Source: Bolinopsis microptera (Eukaryota > Ctenophora > Tentaculata > Lobata > Bolinopsidae). Taken from it: DNA of 60,000 nt. The stretch spans positions 18,465,419-18,525,418 of the forward strand of contig NC_087076.1 of the NCBI RefSeq assembly GCF_026151205.1, written 5' to 3'. Each line of letters begins with the position of its first letter. Position 1 is the stretch's first letter. The notes under the pieces are model-generated. The model made no database searches, was not told where the DNA came from, and saw only the letters and a list, made by a program, of their open reading frames with translations. The position numbers and the translations under genes were made by a program. Below are positions 1-12,060 of this stretch, piece by piece.

Positions 1-870
1 GTTCTCCTCCCACTCCTCAGTCCTCGTCATCAGTCCTCCTCATAGTCGTCCTCGTCTTCCTTCTCAGTCCTCCTCGTCCTCAGTCCTCCTCGTCTTTAGA
101 CCTCCTCCTCATCAGTCCTTCCCCAGTCCTCCTCCTCCTTCTCCTTCTTATCAGTCGTCCTCCTGCTCCTCCTCAGTCCTCCTCGTCCTTAGTCCTCATC
201 CTTTTACTCCTCCTCCTCCTCAGTCCTCTTCAGTCCTTCTCCTCCTCAGTCATCCCCCAGTTCTCCTCCCCTCCTCAGTCCTCGTCCTCAATCCTCCTCA
301 TGGTCCTCACCTGAGTCCTCCTCCTCATCCTCCTCCACAGTCCTCTTCCTCCTCCTGAGTCCTCCCCCAGTCCTCATCCTCCTTCCCCAGTCCTCCTCAG
401 TCTCCTCCTTCTCCTCCACAGTCATCCTCCCAGTTCTCCTCCCACTCCTCAGTCCTCGTCCTCAGTCCTCCTCATAGTCGTCCTCGTCTTCCTTCTCAGT
501 CCTCCTCGTCTTTAGACCTCTTCCTCATCAGTCCTTCCCCAGTCCTCCTCCTCCTCCTCCTTCTCCTTCTTATCAGTCGTCCTCCTCCTCCTCCTCAGTC
601 CTCCTCGTCCTTAGTCCTCATCCTTTTACTCCTCCTCCTCAGTCCTCTTCAGTCCTTCTCCTCCTCAGTCATCCCCCCAGTTCTCCTCCTCTCCTCAGTC
701 CTCGTCCTCAGTCCTGAGTCCTCCTCATGGTCGTCCTTCTCCTCCTCCTCCTCCCCTTCCTCCTCAGTCCTCCTCCTTCTCCTCCTCCTCCTCCCCTTCC
801 TCCTCAGTCTTCCTCAGTCCTCCTCCTCTTCCTTTTCCTCCTCCTCCTCAGTCCTCCTCCTCCTCTTCAG
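1..870. repeat. Pyrimidine-rich CTCCTCAGTC satellite
   Basis: The + strand is almost purely C and T, built from variants of CTCCTCAGTC and CTCGTC. A higher-order unit of about 432 bp is visible: the stretch beginning GTTCTCCTCCCACTCC at position 1 recurs at about 433 with few changes. The array runs directly into a CTTCAG acceptor at 865-870, so it also serves as the polypyrimidine tract of an intron. The frame open over 727-945 is a by-product of the repeat. Confidence 0.93.
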
Positions 871-1656
871 GGCATCATGTTTGCGAAAAGTGGAAGGCTA
901 AAGGTAAACACTTTATCACGGCTCCAACGTTCCAGGACCTCATAACTGGCCTTGAAGGGATGGTTCATTATCTAGTCCAATGTGCAACTAAGTACAAGGA
1001 CTGTGATATTGCTCCCTGGCATTTTGTTTCCGACTCTTGCGAACAATTGTTTGCTTTCCTTCGCACTGGCTTCCACAAAGGACGCCAGACGAACCTATCG
1101 AGTGCTTCGGTTGTGCACGGGGCAGCAAGGAAAAATCGGTGCCTTGAGCTTGATGCGAAAGGCAGCCATCTTGTTGCGCATGACGTTGCACACACTCGGG
1201 GGAAGACACTGATTCCCGATCCCAACCAAACACGGGTGTACAAGGGCAGAGACATCAGCCTCAAGAAACTTAGGAAAGCACTCAGGGAAGGCATCGACAT
1301 GGGGAAGGATATGATTCGTGCTCACAAAAAGCTGTCCGGGTGCGAACTCGATATACCTACTGAACCTGACTGTTACACTCTAGTTGATGATGATGACAGG
1401 GAAAAGGCTGAGCTTGAGGCTCCCAATGATGATGATGATGAAATGGAGATGTACAACCAGTCAACTGGAGTTCTCACAACCGACGGCCGTTGGTACCATG
1501 TTGATACTGCTGCTGAGAAGTTCATGAACGACGGTCGGTCATCAATGGCAGGTCATACACGCCAAAGGAGAATCAAAGGCTACAGTATCGCCAGGGTGTC
1601 ACTTTCTCAGCCATTTGAATCGCTTGGAAAAGACTGTAAACGTGTATCTGTTGGTG

Positions 1657-1666
1657 ACAAGGGCTG
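1657..1666. repeat. Left target-site duplication
   Basis: ACAAGGGCTG, identical to 2882-2891. It lies in the coding frame of the surrounding exon just before the inserted element. Confidence 0.85.
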
Positions 1667-2881
1667 ATTGGGCGACATCTGTCCGACAGCAACATCTGTC
1701 CGAAAGCTGAATTAGGGATTTCGGACAGATGTCGTTGTCGGACAGGAGTCGTGTTTGGCGACATCTGTCCGAAATTTGGATCATATTGTAATTTCGGTTC
1801 ACATTCGTATTTCACAAGCTCACATGTAATCTCGTGACGTTCTAAAGCTGATGTGATCGCTTAAGATCTGATCCATCGATACGTGATTGACTAGTTGAGA
1901 ACAGGATCGTGCTAGCCGTACCCTAACAAGCTGTCGATCACATCACAGGACATGAGTACATATAGGACAGCAGTATGGAGATCACTTATCGCAATCCACA
2001 ATGGCAACCAATCTTCAGTTTATCCCTGGACGCAAACAAGGCTCGGACAACCCTGTCCTAAATGGCTTCAGATACGTCTTCGACAAGCGAAGAGACGACA
2101 CCTCCTACTGGAAATGTTCGGATTTCCGAAAGGGTTGCAGAGCCCGCATCCGTACCGTGGACAGACAAATGATCACTCCTACTCCTGACCACACTCACGC
2201 TGTCCACCATGCTGAAACGACCGTCCACGTCAGCAAACAGGACTTGAAAAGAAAGGCTTCTGGCGGAGATCAACCAACGAAATACCTCGTATCTGAAGCA
2301 GTCGGTGGATTGGGTTACGAATCTAGAGCAAAGCTTGGCTGCCAGCTATCATCCCTCAACAGAATGGTACAGAGAAGCAGAAAAGCAGCTAACAGACACC
2401 CTTCTAACCCGAGAGATCTTGGAAACGCTCTCCATTCCTCCAAACTACATCCTCTCTACCGACAACGAACCAATGATGCTCTGGGACTCTGGATGGGACG
2501 AACAGACTCGTCGATCTTTCCTTTGGGGGACTCCTAAGAACGCAGATCATATGGTGGACGCGGAGCATTGGGTAGTCGACGGTACCTTCAAATCCGCACC
2601 TAATCTCTTCCATCAGCTCTTCACAGTGAACTATTGTCCAATTTATCGACATCAAATGAAAATAAACTGTGGTAGTAAACTATGGCTCAGATCATATCTC
2701 AAATTGGACATGTTACGTATACAATTTAGCAAGTAACAGTTTAGATCATGTCTCTAATTGGAAATGTGTCGTATTGAAATCAGGTCACAATTTCGGACAG
2801 ATGTCGTTTTTTTCTGGTACCCTGATTCGGACAGATGTCGCTGTCGGACAGATGTCGCTGTCGGACAGGAGTCGTGTTACC
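1667..2881 (+). mobile_element. MULE-type DNA transposon carrying FLYWCH-transposase remnant
   Basis: The element is bounded by a 10-bp direct repeat (ACAAGGGCTG at 1657-1666 and 2882-2891), the size expected for Mutator-like elements (8-10 bp). Its ends are imperfect inverted repeats of about 30 bp made of iterated ACATCTGTCCGA units: left at 1672-1704, right at about 2845-2875, with further copies at 1718-1733, 1758-1773 and 2793-2806. Inside is a FLYWCH zinc finger followed by the start of a MULE DDE domain, both broken. The terminal few bases of the two ends do not pair, so the exact tips could shift by a few bases. Confidence 0.82.
2001..2655 (+). pseudogene. FLYWCH zinc finger / MULE transposase, broken
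   Basis: The ATG at 2001 opens a frame whose first ~65 residues match the FLYWCH finger pattern: GFRYVFDKR, YWKCSDFRKGCRARI, then DHTHA, with C-x(4-6)-C and H-x-H in place. At about 2300-2310 the frame shifts by one base; the second frame (2305-2655) continues into the MULE domain with WVVDGTFKSAPNLF, which holds the first catalytic Asp (DGTF) of that family. The frame then ends at a TGA near 2657; the second Asp, the Glu and the rest of the domain are absent. FLYWCH-MULE fusions are known animal transposases. This copy cannot encode an active enzyme. Confidence 0.8.
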
Positions 2882-2891
2882 ACAAGGGCTG
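2882..2891. repeat. Right target-site duplication
   Basis: ACAAGGGCTG, identical to 1657-1666. The coding frame of the interrupted exon resumes immediately after it. Confidence 0.85.
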
Positions 2892-3036
2892 GTTCGACAA
2901 GAAAAAATTCAAGCAAGCCGTCAAGTTCCGCCGGCAGGCTCTGTTCATGTCAACATCGCATATATTCAGCAAGGCTGACAGGTCGTCTGTCTGCTGTGTA
3001 CCCACTAATTCCTTTTGTTCTACCCATCAGAACTAG

Positions 3037-4524
3037 GGACCCAACTTACTAGATTTTAAAAGTATGCGTATTTGGCAATAATATTCTGTGATGTAGCATT
3101 CAAAGACCTTTATAAATCACAATTAATACATCATAATATCTGAATTGTGATAATATCCCGGTTATTTTGACATTTACGCTTACGTGAGATTGACAAGCAG
3201 CTAAACTCCAATTATTAATTAGTAGGTAATCGTAGTATTGTATTTTCATTTGTTCACCAGTTTTGCTGCGTCTTATTTATCTTCTCTGATGTCATACAGT
3301 GTAATATACAAAGATACAACGGAGAATACCAATGGATTTATAGATCCATTTCTCTGGGATGTTTCGTTATTTCTAGAGTAAAAAAATGTTGGTAAAAAAT
3401 ACGAAAAAATACGAAAAAATACGAACGCACCCCTAAAATTTGAAATTCGTATTCGTATTTTTTGTAGTTGGACCCCCCCCTGTAAATTTGAACCTCAATA
3501 GTGTGGTTTTGGCTCGAATAATGGCTGGAGAACCCCCTTTAGCTCAGTTAGCTGACACACCTTGTACCCATTCAGTGCGGGGGTACAGAGAAAGGGACTG
3601 ACACTGATATATGATATGACTGGGAGTAGCTTCGCTCAGTTCGATTACACTCTTAGTCGCAAACTACTTCAACTACTACAGGTCCATTTAGTTTCATAGT
3701 CCCTCCGTTCACTTCTTTAATTGATTAGCTTTTCGTATTCGTTAGAACCTTTTTTAGCGCGAAATGGTTCGTTTATTGCAGAGTCCGAATCTTTATTCTG
3801 TTGCTTTATTTAATTAATTTTAAACCTATTAGTTCGTATTAAGGAAATGTTGCTTTCATTAATACAAATTAGGGCCCAATTAGCAATTGTTAATCGTCTA
3901 AGTGGTATTGATGAATACCGAATTTATTCAAATTCTTGTGAACACGAATAGATAGATAATATAAATTGTATGAAAATACTTACAGCTAATTTGATAGATA
4001 TATTGTATATCCCGAATCTCACTTCTTATCACTAGATACACTGTTCAGGATGGATACCCCGCGAGGCTCAAGAAAATCTACATTTTAAAGGCCCCCCTTT
4101 GGTTCAAGGGCCCGCTTAAAATCGTTTCACCGTTCCTTAAAAGAAAATTTCTTGAAAGGGTGAGTTTTTGTCAGTGTTATGATTAATCATCGTCACTGTT
4201 AAAAAATCTGTCACTACATTAAATCACGCCGTTACTCACTGCAACTCGTGGTAAAACGTCCAATAATTCACGATCTGTGGCGCCGCGTGATGACCTAACT
4301 CAACTTACCACGTGTCATCTGTACAGCACGTGTCATCTGTACATTAAGTAAGATTACATCATCGTAACTCTCCTTATTCACGCTTCTCCCTCTCAGTTAC
4401 GCCTAATAGAAGACATTTCCCAACACTTGTCCGAGTCCTACCTACCGAGCGTGTACGGGGGAAACAGAAAATTCTCACACAGTGCCTGGGTGATGCAGTG
4501 TATCGAGTGTTATAAGAGGAGTAT
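3037..4524. other. Non-coding stretch, no gene seen
   Basis: AT-rich sequence with a short ATACGAAAAA tandem near 3395-3425 and a C8 run at 3471. A tRNA-like A-box (about 3540) lacks a B-box partner. No frame looks protein-like. Confidence 0.6.
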
Positions 4525-4558
4525 TGAGGACAACCCACCACCCCCTCCCCGACCACCC

Positions 4559-5262
4559 CCACTTACAGGTTAGTGCTCAGTACTTCCCACTACTCCCTCC
4601 CCTCCCACCTCACTTACAATTCAGTGCTTCACATCACTCCCTCGCCTCCTACCCCACTTACAGGTTAGTGCTCAGTACTTCCCACTACTCCCTCCCCTCC
4701 CACCTCACTTACAATTCATTATTTCTCACTCCCTCGCCTCCTACCCCACTTACAGGTTAGTGCTCAGTACTTCCCACTACTCCCTCCCCTCCCACCTGAC
4801 TTACAATTCATTATTTCCCACCACCCCCTCGCCTCCTACCTCACTTACAATTCAGTATTTCACATCACCCCCTCCCCTCCCACTCACTTACAGGTTAGTG
4901 CTTCACATCAGCCCCTCGCCTCCCACCTCACTTACAATTCAGTATTTCCCACCACCCCCTCGCCTCCCACCTCACTTACAATTCAGTATTTCCCACCACC
5001 CCCTCCCCGCCGATCTCACTTACAAATCTGAACTTCACACCACCCCCTCCCCTCCCACCTCACTTACAATTCAGTATTTCCCACCACCCCCTCGCCTCCT
5101 ACCTCACTTACAATTCAGTATTTCCCACCACCCCCTCGCCTCCTACCTCACTTACAATTCAGTATTTCCCACCACCCCCTCCCCGCCGATCTCACTTACA
5201 AATCTGAACTTCACACCACCCCTCCAGCTCCCCTCCCACCTCACTTACAAGTCAGTAATTCA
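4559..5262. repeat. ~44-bp C-rich minisatellite
   Basis: Roughly 15 units related to CACTTACAATTCAGTATTTC followed by CCACCACCCCCTCGCCTCC, with interspersed variants such as CTTACAGGTTAGTGCTCAGT in the first units and CTTACAAATCTGAACTTCAC later. The long + frames here are repeat artefacts. Confidence 0.92.
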
Positions 5263-6128
5263 CACCATCCCTCCCTGCCTTTTTCACACTCAAAAAATTT
5301 CACATCACTGTTTTAAAATGACATGAGTGATGGAATAATAGTTTATTGTACTTGTACAGTGTGTTTCAAGATTCGTGTTTCAAGATTCGTGTCCAAAGAC
5401 TCGTGTCCAAATTTGAAATTTCGATTATTGATTTTATAAAGAAGCACACTGGTTATAATCATTTTTAAGAAGCTTGTTGGATCCCACAATCTGTTTGTTG
5501 ACAAACAGCAAAGACGGATTAAAACGTATATCATATTGTAATTGTATATTCCGTTAAATCATATGTCCACTGCACCAACCAACAGACTTTACATATGGGC
5601 GATTTCACGTAAAGTAAATTACACTTTGCACAAAAATTTGGCCTTATTCTGACTCTCAAGCATTACACAAACATAACAGAATCATGATAAATTGCATGAA
5701 ACATCTCCTATGTACTCCACACACAGCTATATTAAGATTTTTACTCCAACTGCTATGGATTTTGAGTGAGGCACGTTTGAAAATGTAAAGTAAATTACAG
5801 GGCACAAATTGACATTCCTGACCAACGTGTATTGAAATCTCATTTCGTGCCCAGGTGTGAGAGTAAACATTTAAATATTTTTCATGCACACTGGCAAATG
5901 TCTTGCCTGTACTGGAAAGGGTTTGTTTTGGTAAATGGTTAATAGCTGTGTTCTGTAGAAGCCTTTGTTCCTTGTAAAGTAAGTTACTCTTTTGTGTCAA
6001 GTAGTTTACACTGTTACACAATCCTTTGATTTTAACTGTTTAAAGCTGCCCCTTTGTCTATAATTCGTTTGCTAAGTGTATGAACTATGTAATATATGAT
6101 TAATAATGATATATCAGTTTATCATTAG
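5263..6128. other. Non-coding stretch
   Basis: AT-rich. The words GTAAAGTAAATTAC and related forms recur (about 5612, 5787, 5974) and reappear near 7014-7070, suggesting an old degenerate repeat. The 121-codon minus frame at 5656-6021 has no recognisable similarity and no exon signals. Confidence 0.5.
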
Positions 6129-6716
6129 CCAATTAAGGGGGCCGGGGGGGCCTTCATCAAAATTTTCTCGAAATTGACTTTATAGTTGTTTCTAATAGAG
6201 GGGAGTGATATCTATCAGATGCTTTTGGTCCCATGGAAAAATATTGTTCCTAGACGAAATTATTATCGGTCAAATGTCAGCGCTTATGTGTTATTGTATT
6301 GTGCGAGCGATTTTCAATTTTTGAAAATCTTGGACCTCAAAAAATCGTCAAAAAACGAGGTCCAAGATTTTCAAAATCGAATAAAATATGTTTAAAGGCT
6401 TATCTCAAAATTCTGTCAGGCTCATCTCTTTTAAATTATCTCTAGAACATATCCTGAAAGTTTCAGGGTGATTGCTCTAAACATGTAGGAGAAAATAGAT
6501 TTTTAGACTCGATTTTCAGGACACGTGATTGAAAATCGCTCGCGCTATACAATTACACATAAGTGCTGACCTTTGACCGACAATAATTTCGGCTAGGAAT
6601 AATATTTTTCCATGGGACCAAAAGCATCTGATAGATATCACTCCCTTCTATCAGAAACAACTAAAAAGTCAATTTCGAGGGAATTTTGATGAAGACCCCC
6701 CGGCCCCCTTAATTGG
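6129..6716. mobile_element. Foldback (long-TIR) MITE, full-length copy
   Basis: The ends are long inverted repeats: CCAATTAAGGGGGCCGG at 6129 is answered by its reverse complement ending at 6716, and the arms match over roughly 200-230 bp, including GATATCTATCAGATGCTTTT and GTCCCATGGAAAAATATT on the left with near-perfect complements on the right. The core contains the words AACATATCCTGAAAGTTTCA. No transposase is encoded. Partial copies of the family occur at about 26258, 30408, 31110 and 47525. Confidence 0.88.
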
Positions 6717-9100
6717 TTGATTGATCCACTGATTGGGTCCACAGTTAGCCCAGTTATACAGAGTAGGTAGGTGGGCGTAAATGTACGAATGTTTCCCAGC
6801 TCAAAAATTTGTGTTCAAGCAGGCCACTGGATTTTCTGTAAAGAAAAGTATTATTTTCGAAAAGTCAATTTTTAACCATTTTTAACCATTTTTATAGATT
6901 TCTTTAATGAAATTCTGACCAGAACCAATCTATTATCACTTTTAAATAACTTTTATTCTGTTTGACAATCGTTACTTGTTGTGTTGTACTACTATTACTG
7001 AATAAAAAGCATATGTGTAAATTACTTGACACGTAAATAACTTGACATGTAACTTACTTGACGCTGGTATTGACATGATCTGATATCTATGGATCTAAAT
7101 AAACAAGTACATTATGTCTTGACATCAGAGTTAGCTTGTTTTAGCAAGATTTCAGCAAGAAATAACATGAAATGTGGCCAGCAGAAAACTTTTTTGTTTT
7201 TTATGTATAGTAATTTACACTAAAAACAGGAGAAAGTAGAATAGCATTGCTCCGAATCTGCTTAAATTTTGAGTCCCAAATTTTGCATACAGCTTCAGTG
7301 AAGTGGTATGCACCTTTACAGATCAAGAATTAATGAATATTACAACAATCTCTTTTTAGTAAACAGCTTTTATTATAGAGTAGTTTTAGCCTGTAAAACA
7401 TGACAATTTATGGGTATTTTGAAAACGCGATAACACAGAAACGAAGTGAGATATTTATAAGCGGTTTTTTGTGTCTGACAGTTTATAATCTTCTCTTTCA
7501 GACTCCAATCAAAGCTAGTGCCATAACTGAAATTTATTTTTTTCCCTCCTTGTTCATGTTTCATGAAATTGCCCATATATGTTACAATTGTACTGACTCT
7601 TGGAACTACATTTGTATAACAGGACGAATATTGTATACCTTCAACGCGAGTTACAAATAGCTCTCGAGCCTTTTGGGATGATTTAATGTCAGGAATTTAG
7701 CTGTAATAGTGTTTCTCTCTCTCTTGACCAACGTTAGCAAGTTGGCTCGCATAGTTCGTACAGACCGTATGGGTAGACTGTTGGTGAGCGAAATTCGTAA
7801 ATATTTTTGTCAATTCCACATCACTAGGCTTAGTCCCGTCTCGTTTATCGAGATTACTTTCGGTTAAAAGTCGAGGGGCTGATGTGAGGGTCAAACTTTT
7901 GTTTAGATTTCGTTAACAATGATCACAAAAAATGTTTTGATGTCCATCTTGGATGTATCCACACTTTTAATCTTACGTTGAGTACGTTCAAATACATACT
8001 AACTCAAAAACGAAAATTCCTGGCAAACATCCAGATCAAAGCCGTGACGTTTTTTAGGTTGTGCTTTAAATTTACTATTTTAACACGGTTGGTAGCGCTG
8101 TAGGGTTTTGCTCGATGACATTTATGATTTATAGTATAATTACTTTTTATCATACTCGTTTGAACTCTTGTTTATCCTTTGGAGAACCCTTGTTTACCCC
8201 TTTAGAGACGTTACCTAAACCTGGAAACGGTCTGTCCCAAAGTTAACAACATGTTTTATTGTGTCTGTAGGAGGTTGTGTCTGTATGTGTATATTTATAC
8301 ACCGTCAATTAACCGCCTCATTAACAGACCACACCTCCTTCACACACCACTTGACAAAATCCCTGGCTTCCTATTGGCTGGCGCTCGTTGCTCTCATTCG
8401 AAATGCTGCCCTGCTATTGGTCAGTGTTCGTTGCTGTCGCTCCTGATTGAACTGGGGCGCGTGCCTTCTTCAACCTGCAGTAATCAACTCTGTAATTTCT
8501 AACATACTTTAGAAATTATACAAAACAAACACGGCTTTTAACTCGGTTGCATGCGCTCCTATTTCAAGTTTTACCGACCCCCCTCTGCACTTTGATCTTT
8601 TTCCGTGCAGCATATTTAGAAGTCGAGTATATATATCATATATATGTAAGCGCTATTGCTGATGAATTGCCGCATTTTTCGGTCGGAACATAGTTTAAAC
8701 GCCAGTATCGGATGTCTCTATATATTGGCGTACAACACATACATGCTACATCAGAAATACAGATCGCTATGTTCAGTTGGTGCTCTTCTCTCCGTTGAAA
8801 CCAGTAAAAATACTCACTCTCCGCAGGACTACATAGTTCACTAGACTGCCTTGCAACAACGCACCGGGGGGTCAGTGCAGATTCTTAACATATCATCATT
8901 CCTGCACCCCGAAATAGTTGTCACCCTCTCATAATATTTTTGGAATCCTCCTTGGTAACTTGGCTCCCTTTAATTAGGTCGGCTCTGAGCTGGATATACG
9001 CAAATAAGGGTGTTGACGTTTCATTGTATCCCTCACACACACACAAACACATACACACTCACTCTCGGAGTGTCTGACTTGTACTAACTTATAAAACTTC
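6717..9100. other. Non-coding stretch
   Basis: No supported gene. A degenerate tandem of TTACTTGACACGTAAATAAC type lies at about 7015-7075. Short CA-rich sequence lies near 9038-9058. Short frames here have no similarity I recognise and no coherent splice structure. Confidence 0.5.
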
Positions 9101-9757
9101 GTTGTAGTTGTAGTTGTAGTTGTAGTTGTAGTTGTAGTTGTAGTTGTAGTTGTAGTTGTAGTTGTAGTTGTAGTTGTAGTTGCTGTTGTAGTTGTAGTTG
9201 TAGTTGTAGTTGTAGTTGTAGTTGTAGTTGTAGTCGAATTTGTAGTCGTAGTTGTAGTCGTAGTAGTGTTGTAGTTGTAGTTGAAGTTGTAGTTGTAGTT
9301 GTAGTTGTAGTTGTAGTTGTAGTTGTAGTTGTAGTTGTAGTTGTAGTTGTAGTTGTAGTTGTAGTTGTAGTCGAATTTGTAGTCGTAGTTGTAGTCGTAG
9401 TTGTGTTGTAGTTGTAGTTGAAGTTGTAGTTGTAGTTGTAGTTGTAGTTGTAGTTGTAGTTGTAGTTGTAGTTGTAGTTGTAGTTGTAGTTGTAGTTGTA
9501 GTTGTAGTTGTAGTTGTAGTCGAATTTGTAGTCGTAGTTGTAGTCGTAGTAGTGTTGTAGTTGTAGTTGAAGTTGTAGTTGTAGTTGTAGTTGTAGTTGT
9601 AGTTGTAGTTGTTGTTGCAGTTGTGTTGTAGTTGTAGTTGAAGTTGTAGTTGTAGTTAAGTTGTAGTTATAGTTGTAGTTGTAGTTGTAGTTGTAGTTGT
9701 TGTAGATGTAGTTGTAGTTGTAGTTGTAGTTGTAGTTGTAGTTGTAGTTGTAGTTGT
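9101..9757. repeat. (TTGTAG)n hexanucleotide array
   Basis: About 660 bp of GTTGTA units. A variant block containing CGAATTTGTAGTCGTAG recurs at about 9235, 9373 and 9519, so there is a higher-order unit of about 138-147 bp. The 237-codon Tyr/Asn/Thr/Gln frame on the minus strand is a product of the repeat. Confidence 0.96.
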
Positions 9758-9956
9758 TCATGTTATTGCTATTTGCTGCTACTCTCGGATATTTCATGAA
9801 TATCTAATGATTTTGCGTATTTTTTAGCGAGGATCAGGGAAGATAGTTTGAAGATTGTTGTTTTAGCGTGCCTCTTCCTCTTTATCAGAAGGTAAAGTAT
9901 TTTATAAACCAGGTTATATCTTCTTCTTGAATCTTGGTATATTATATATAAATTGC

Positions 9957-9958
9957 CT

Positions 9959-9993
<35 letters not shown>
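9957..9993. repeat. (CT)n microsatellite
   Basis: CTCCCTCCC followed by about 14 CT units. Confidence 0.95.
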
Positions 9994-12060
9994 CTCTTGT
10001 TACACTTACATACCTAAGTTGATAGTTAAACACCGCTGATATGGGTTCAGTTCTCTGTTACATGTACTATAGTGTAGATGTGAGCTATAGTTTTGTGTGT
10101 GTACGTGGGTTTGTGTGTTTGGGAGAGTGTGTCTGTGTCTACAAAGTGTCTGTATCCTCTGTATCCTCTGCTCCCAGACGACCTACTTCATTGTACGACG
10201 TACGTGGTTTCCTCCTCCGTTGCTTGTGTGAGTTTTATTTTAAACTGATTGTACCACGTGCTTGATGAGTACTGTCTCTCCTGTAGTACTCACCTGTAAA
10301 CTGTTAAGTGTAAAGCTTGTTAGTAGTAGTTGAAAATAGGAAACAGAATGTTAAGTACTGCAGCAGTGTAACACACTCGTCGAGCACTACATACCAATAT
10401 TATAGATCTTGTCTTTTATTATCCTTTCTTTTGTGTTGATCTTGTATCTGAATTTATTGTGCTTTTCTTAGTGTCTAGATCTACGGTTTAGAGAGGTGGG
10501 AGAAGCGACGATTTTTTGGGTTCGATTATAATTAACAGTTAAAATGTAGTGCAAAATTAGTCACAAATCATATATATATATAATGAGGATACAACATTTC
10601 TAATTTTCACTTGGCTCTAATTCTAATTGAACTTTGTCCATTGTTGTAAAGGTAAATTCTCTGTTTAGTACAGTGGTCCTCAAATCCTGGTCCTTAATGT
10701 TATGGGCCACTCTCCAAATCTTACTCCTTATCTCTCTGTTGGCAAACCAACCAACTTTACCCATTCCACTACATCATCTTAACTAACTAAAAGGTGTACA
10801 CAAAATCTACTTCAATTAAGAAAATAGCCGGAAATTTCAAAAATAACGCCGCTCACTCACAATGTGGTGGCGGTAAATATAAGCATTAAATGTACTTGTA
10901 ATTGTACAACGGCTGTGTACACATGTTATATACGTGTGAGTATGTCTTATGTAGCTGGTCATGTGGCTCAATGCTTGGTAGGTATGTCCGGGATCTGACA
11001 AGATGCCACGGTCATACCACCTGCTTGTGGTACTTGCCTAACTTTTGCATTCTTGACATTTATTTCTTTTTTGTTGTTCGATTCTCTTGATTGTTGAGCT
11101 ATTTGTCTGCGGCTAAGTTGTTTATGACAATGGAGTTAAAGGCTATAAGTGCATAATATGATAATATCTCGTTGCTAAATGCTTTTTTCTCATATTGTGT
11201 TGCTTTGTATTTCTTCAAAAACGTTTATCAACGGTTCATTCCACTCGATGAAAATGCTAAATATCTTTGAAAAGATCAAAAGCTGTCAATGCATGATAGG
11301 CTAAAATTGAATGTTTCCCAGAAATTTCTAATACGAATCTAGATCAGCTAAATTTCCAACATGCACAGTATAAGTAATCACGTCTACACACATATTTGAA
11401 GTACATTGCACATTATTCTAGCTGACAGTGTAAGAGTGTGAAGTTATCCAGAAGACACATTGTCTGCATTGTCTGCCTGACATCCGCCTCTCTCCACTCT
11501 CAGATCTCACTCCTTTCTCCTTGTGTTTCCACTTCCCTTCCACTGTCTGAGGGTTGTTTTACTTTTCTGAAGGGGTGTACCTGTAAAGCTGTGGTTTTCT
11601 TTTCTTGGTATTACGGAGGAGCTGTACGTGGTATGCGATGGAATTCTTGCCCTTTCCTACGTAAGGACCCCTCCCTGAACTTTAATTTGAAGTACTGTGC
11701 TCCTTCATTAAAATATTTGTTTGTAGTACTTTTGTTTTTTTGTCTGACAAGTAGTTAACCCAGATTGGTTAGTGAATATGAGTATTTAGTAAAGTGGGTG
11801 GGTGACGTTACTTTAATGTGGGCTGGGAATGCCCTCACATATCTGAAGTGTTTTGTTTGCAAGCAGCCAGGCATTCCACATACCTTTGTACTAGTAGGTG
11901 GTAGTCTGTGCCACCACATTTTTGTCATATATAGCTCAACGACCGGTCACGAACCGTGGAGTAACCATTCGTTCCTGGCTTCTTAGAATTGGTTTCAATT
12001 ATCAGAAAACCGTACGCTACCAATCAAAATCCGATAGGGAACTGTTCTTAAAATAAACTT
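9994..12060. other. Non-coding stretch upstream of PTPN9 exons
   Basis: AT-rich; no exon could be supported. This is where further 5' exons of the phosphatase would be expected, but no CRAL-TRIO-like sequence was found in any frame. Confidence 0.5.

Larger units (their letters stand above)
871..3036 (+). pseudogene. Exon of a transposon-type protein, split by a DNA transposon
   Basis: An open frame begins right after the CTTCAG acceptor at 870 (two leading bases, first full codon at 873) and runs to a TGA at 1665-1667 created by the inserted element. Dropping the element (1667-2881) and one copy of the duplicated target restores the same frame, which continues from 2892 to a stop at 3036; together this is 312 codons of a protein whose N-terminus is upstream. 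Around 922-1180 lies the pattern S-x-x-CEQLF-x-FLR followed by NRCLEL, which resembles C-terminal segments of animal transposase-like proteins (CE-x-F-x-x-LR). An acidic run of D/E residues lies near 1384-1446. The product is not identified with certainty. I infer a domesticated or autonomous transposon gene now inactivated by insertion. Confidence 0.6.

Noticed and set aside
727-945. 72-codon Pro/Leu/Ser frame
   Set aside because: Created by the CTC-rich satellite; the supported exon starts at 871 in another frame.
968-1325. Antisense frames of 76-110 codons
   Set aside because: Shadows of the + strand exon, which has family-like motifs.
3530-3605. Possible tRNA gene (A-box-like TTTAGCTCAGTTAGCTGA)
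   Set aside because: No B-box with TTCGA follows and no cloverleaf can be drawn.
4760-5326. 188-codon + frame with SPPTSLTIQYF repeats
   Set aside because: Translation of the 44-bp minisatellite, whose unit length is not a multiple of three.
5656-6021. 121-codon minus frame
   Set aside because: No similarity, no splice context, AT-rich composition; likely chance.
9084-9797. 237-codon minus-strand frame rich in Tyr/Asn/Thr/Gln
   Set aside because: Direct translation of a hexanucleotide satellite; no independent coding evidence.
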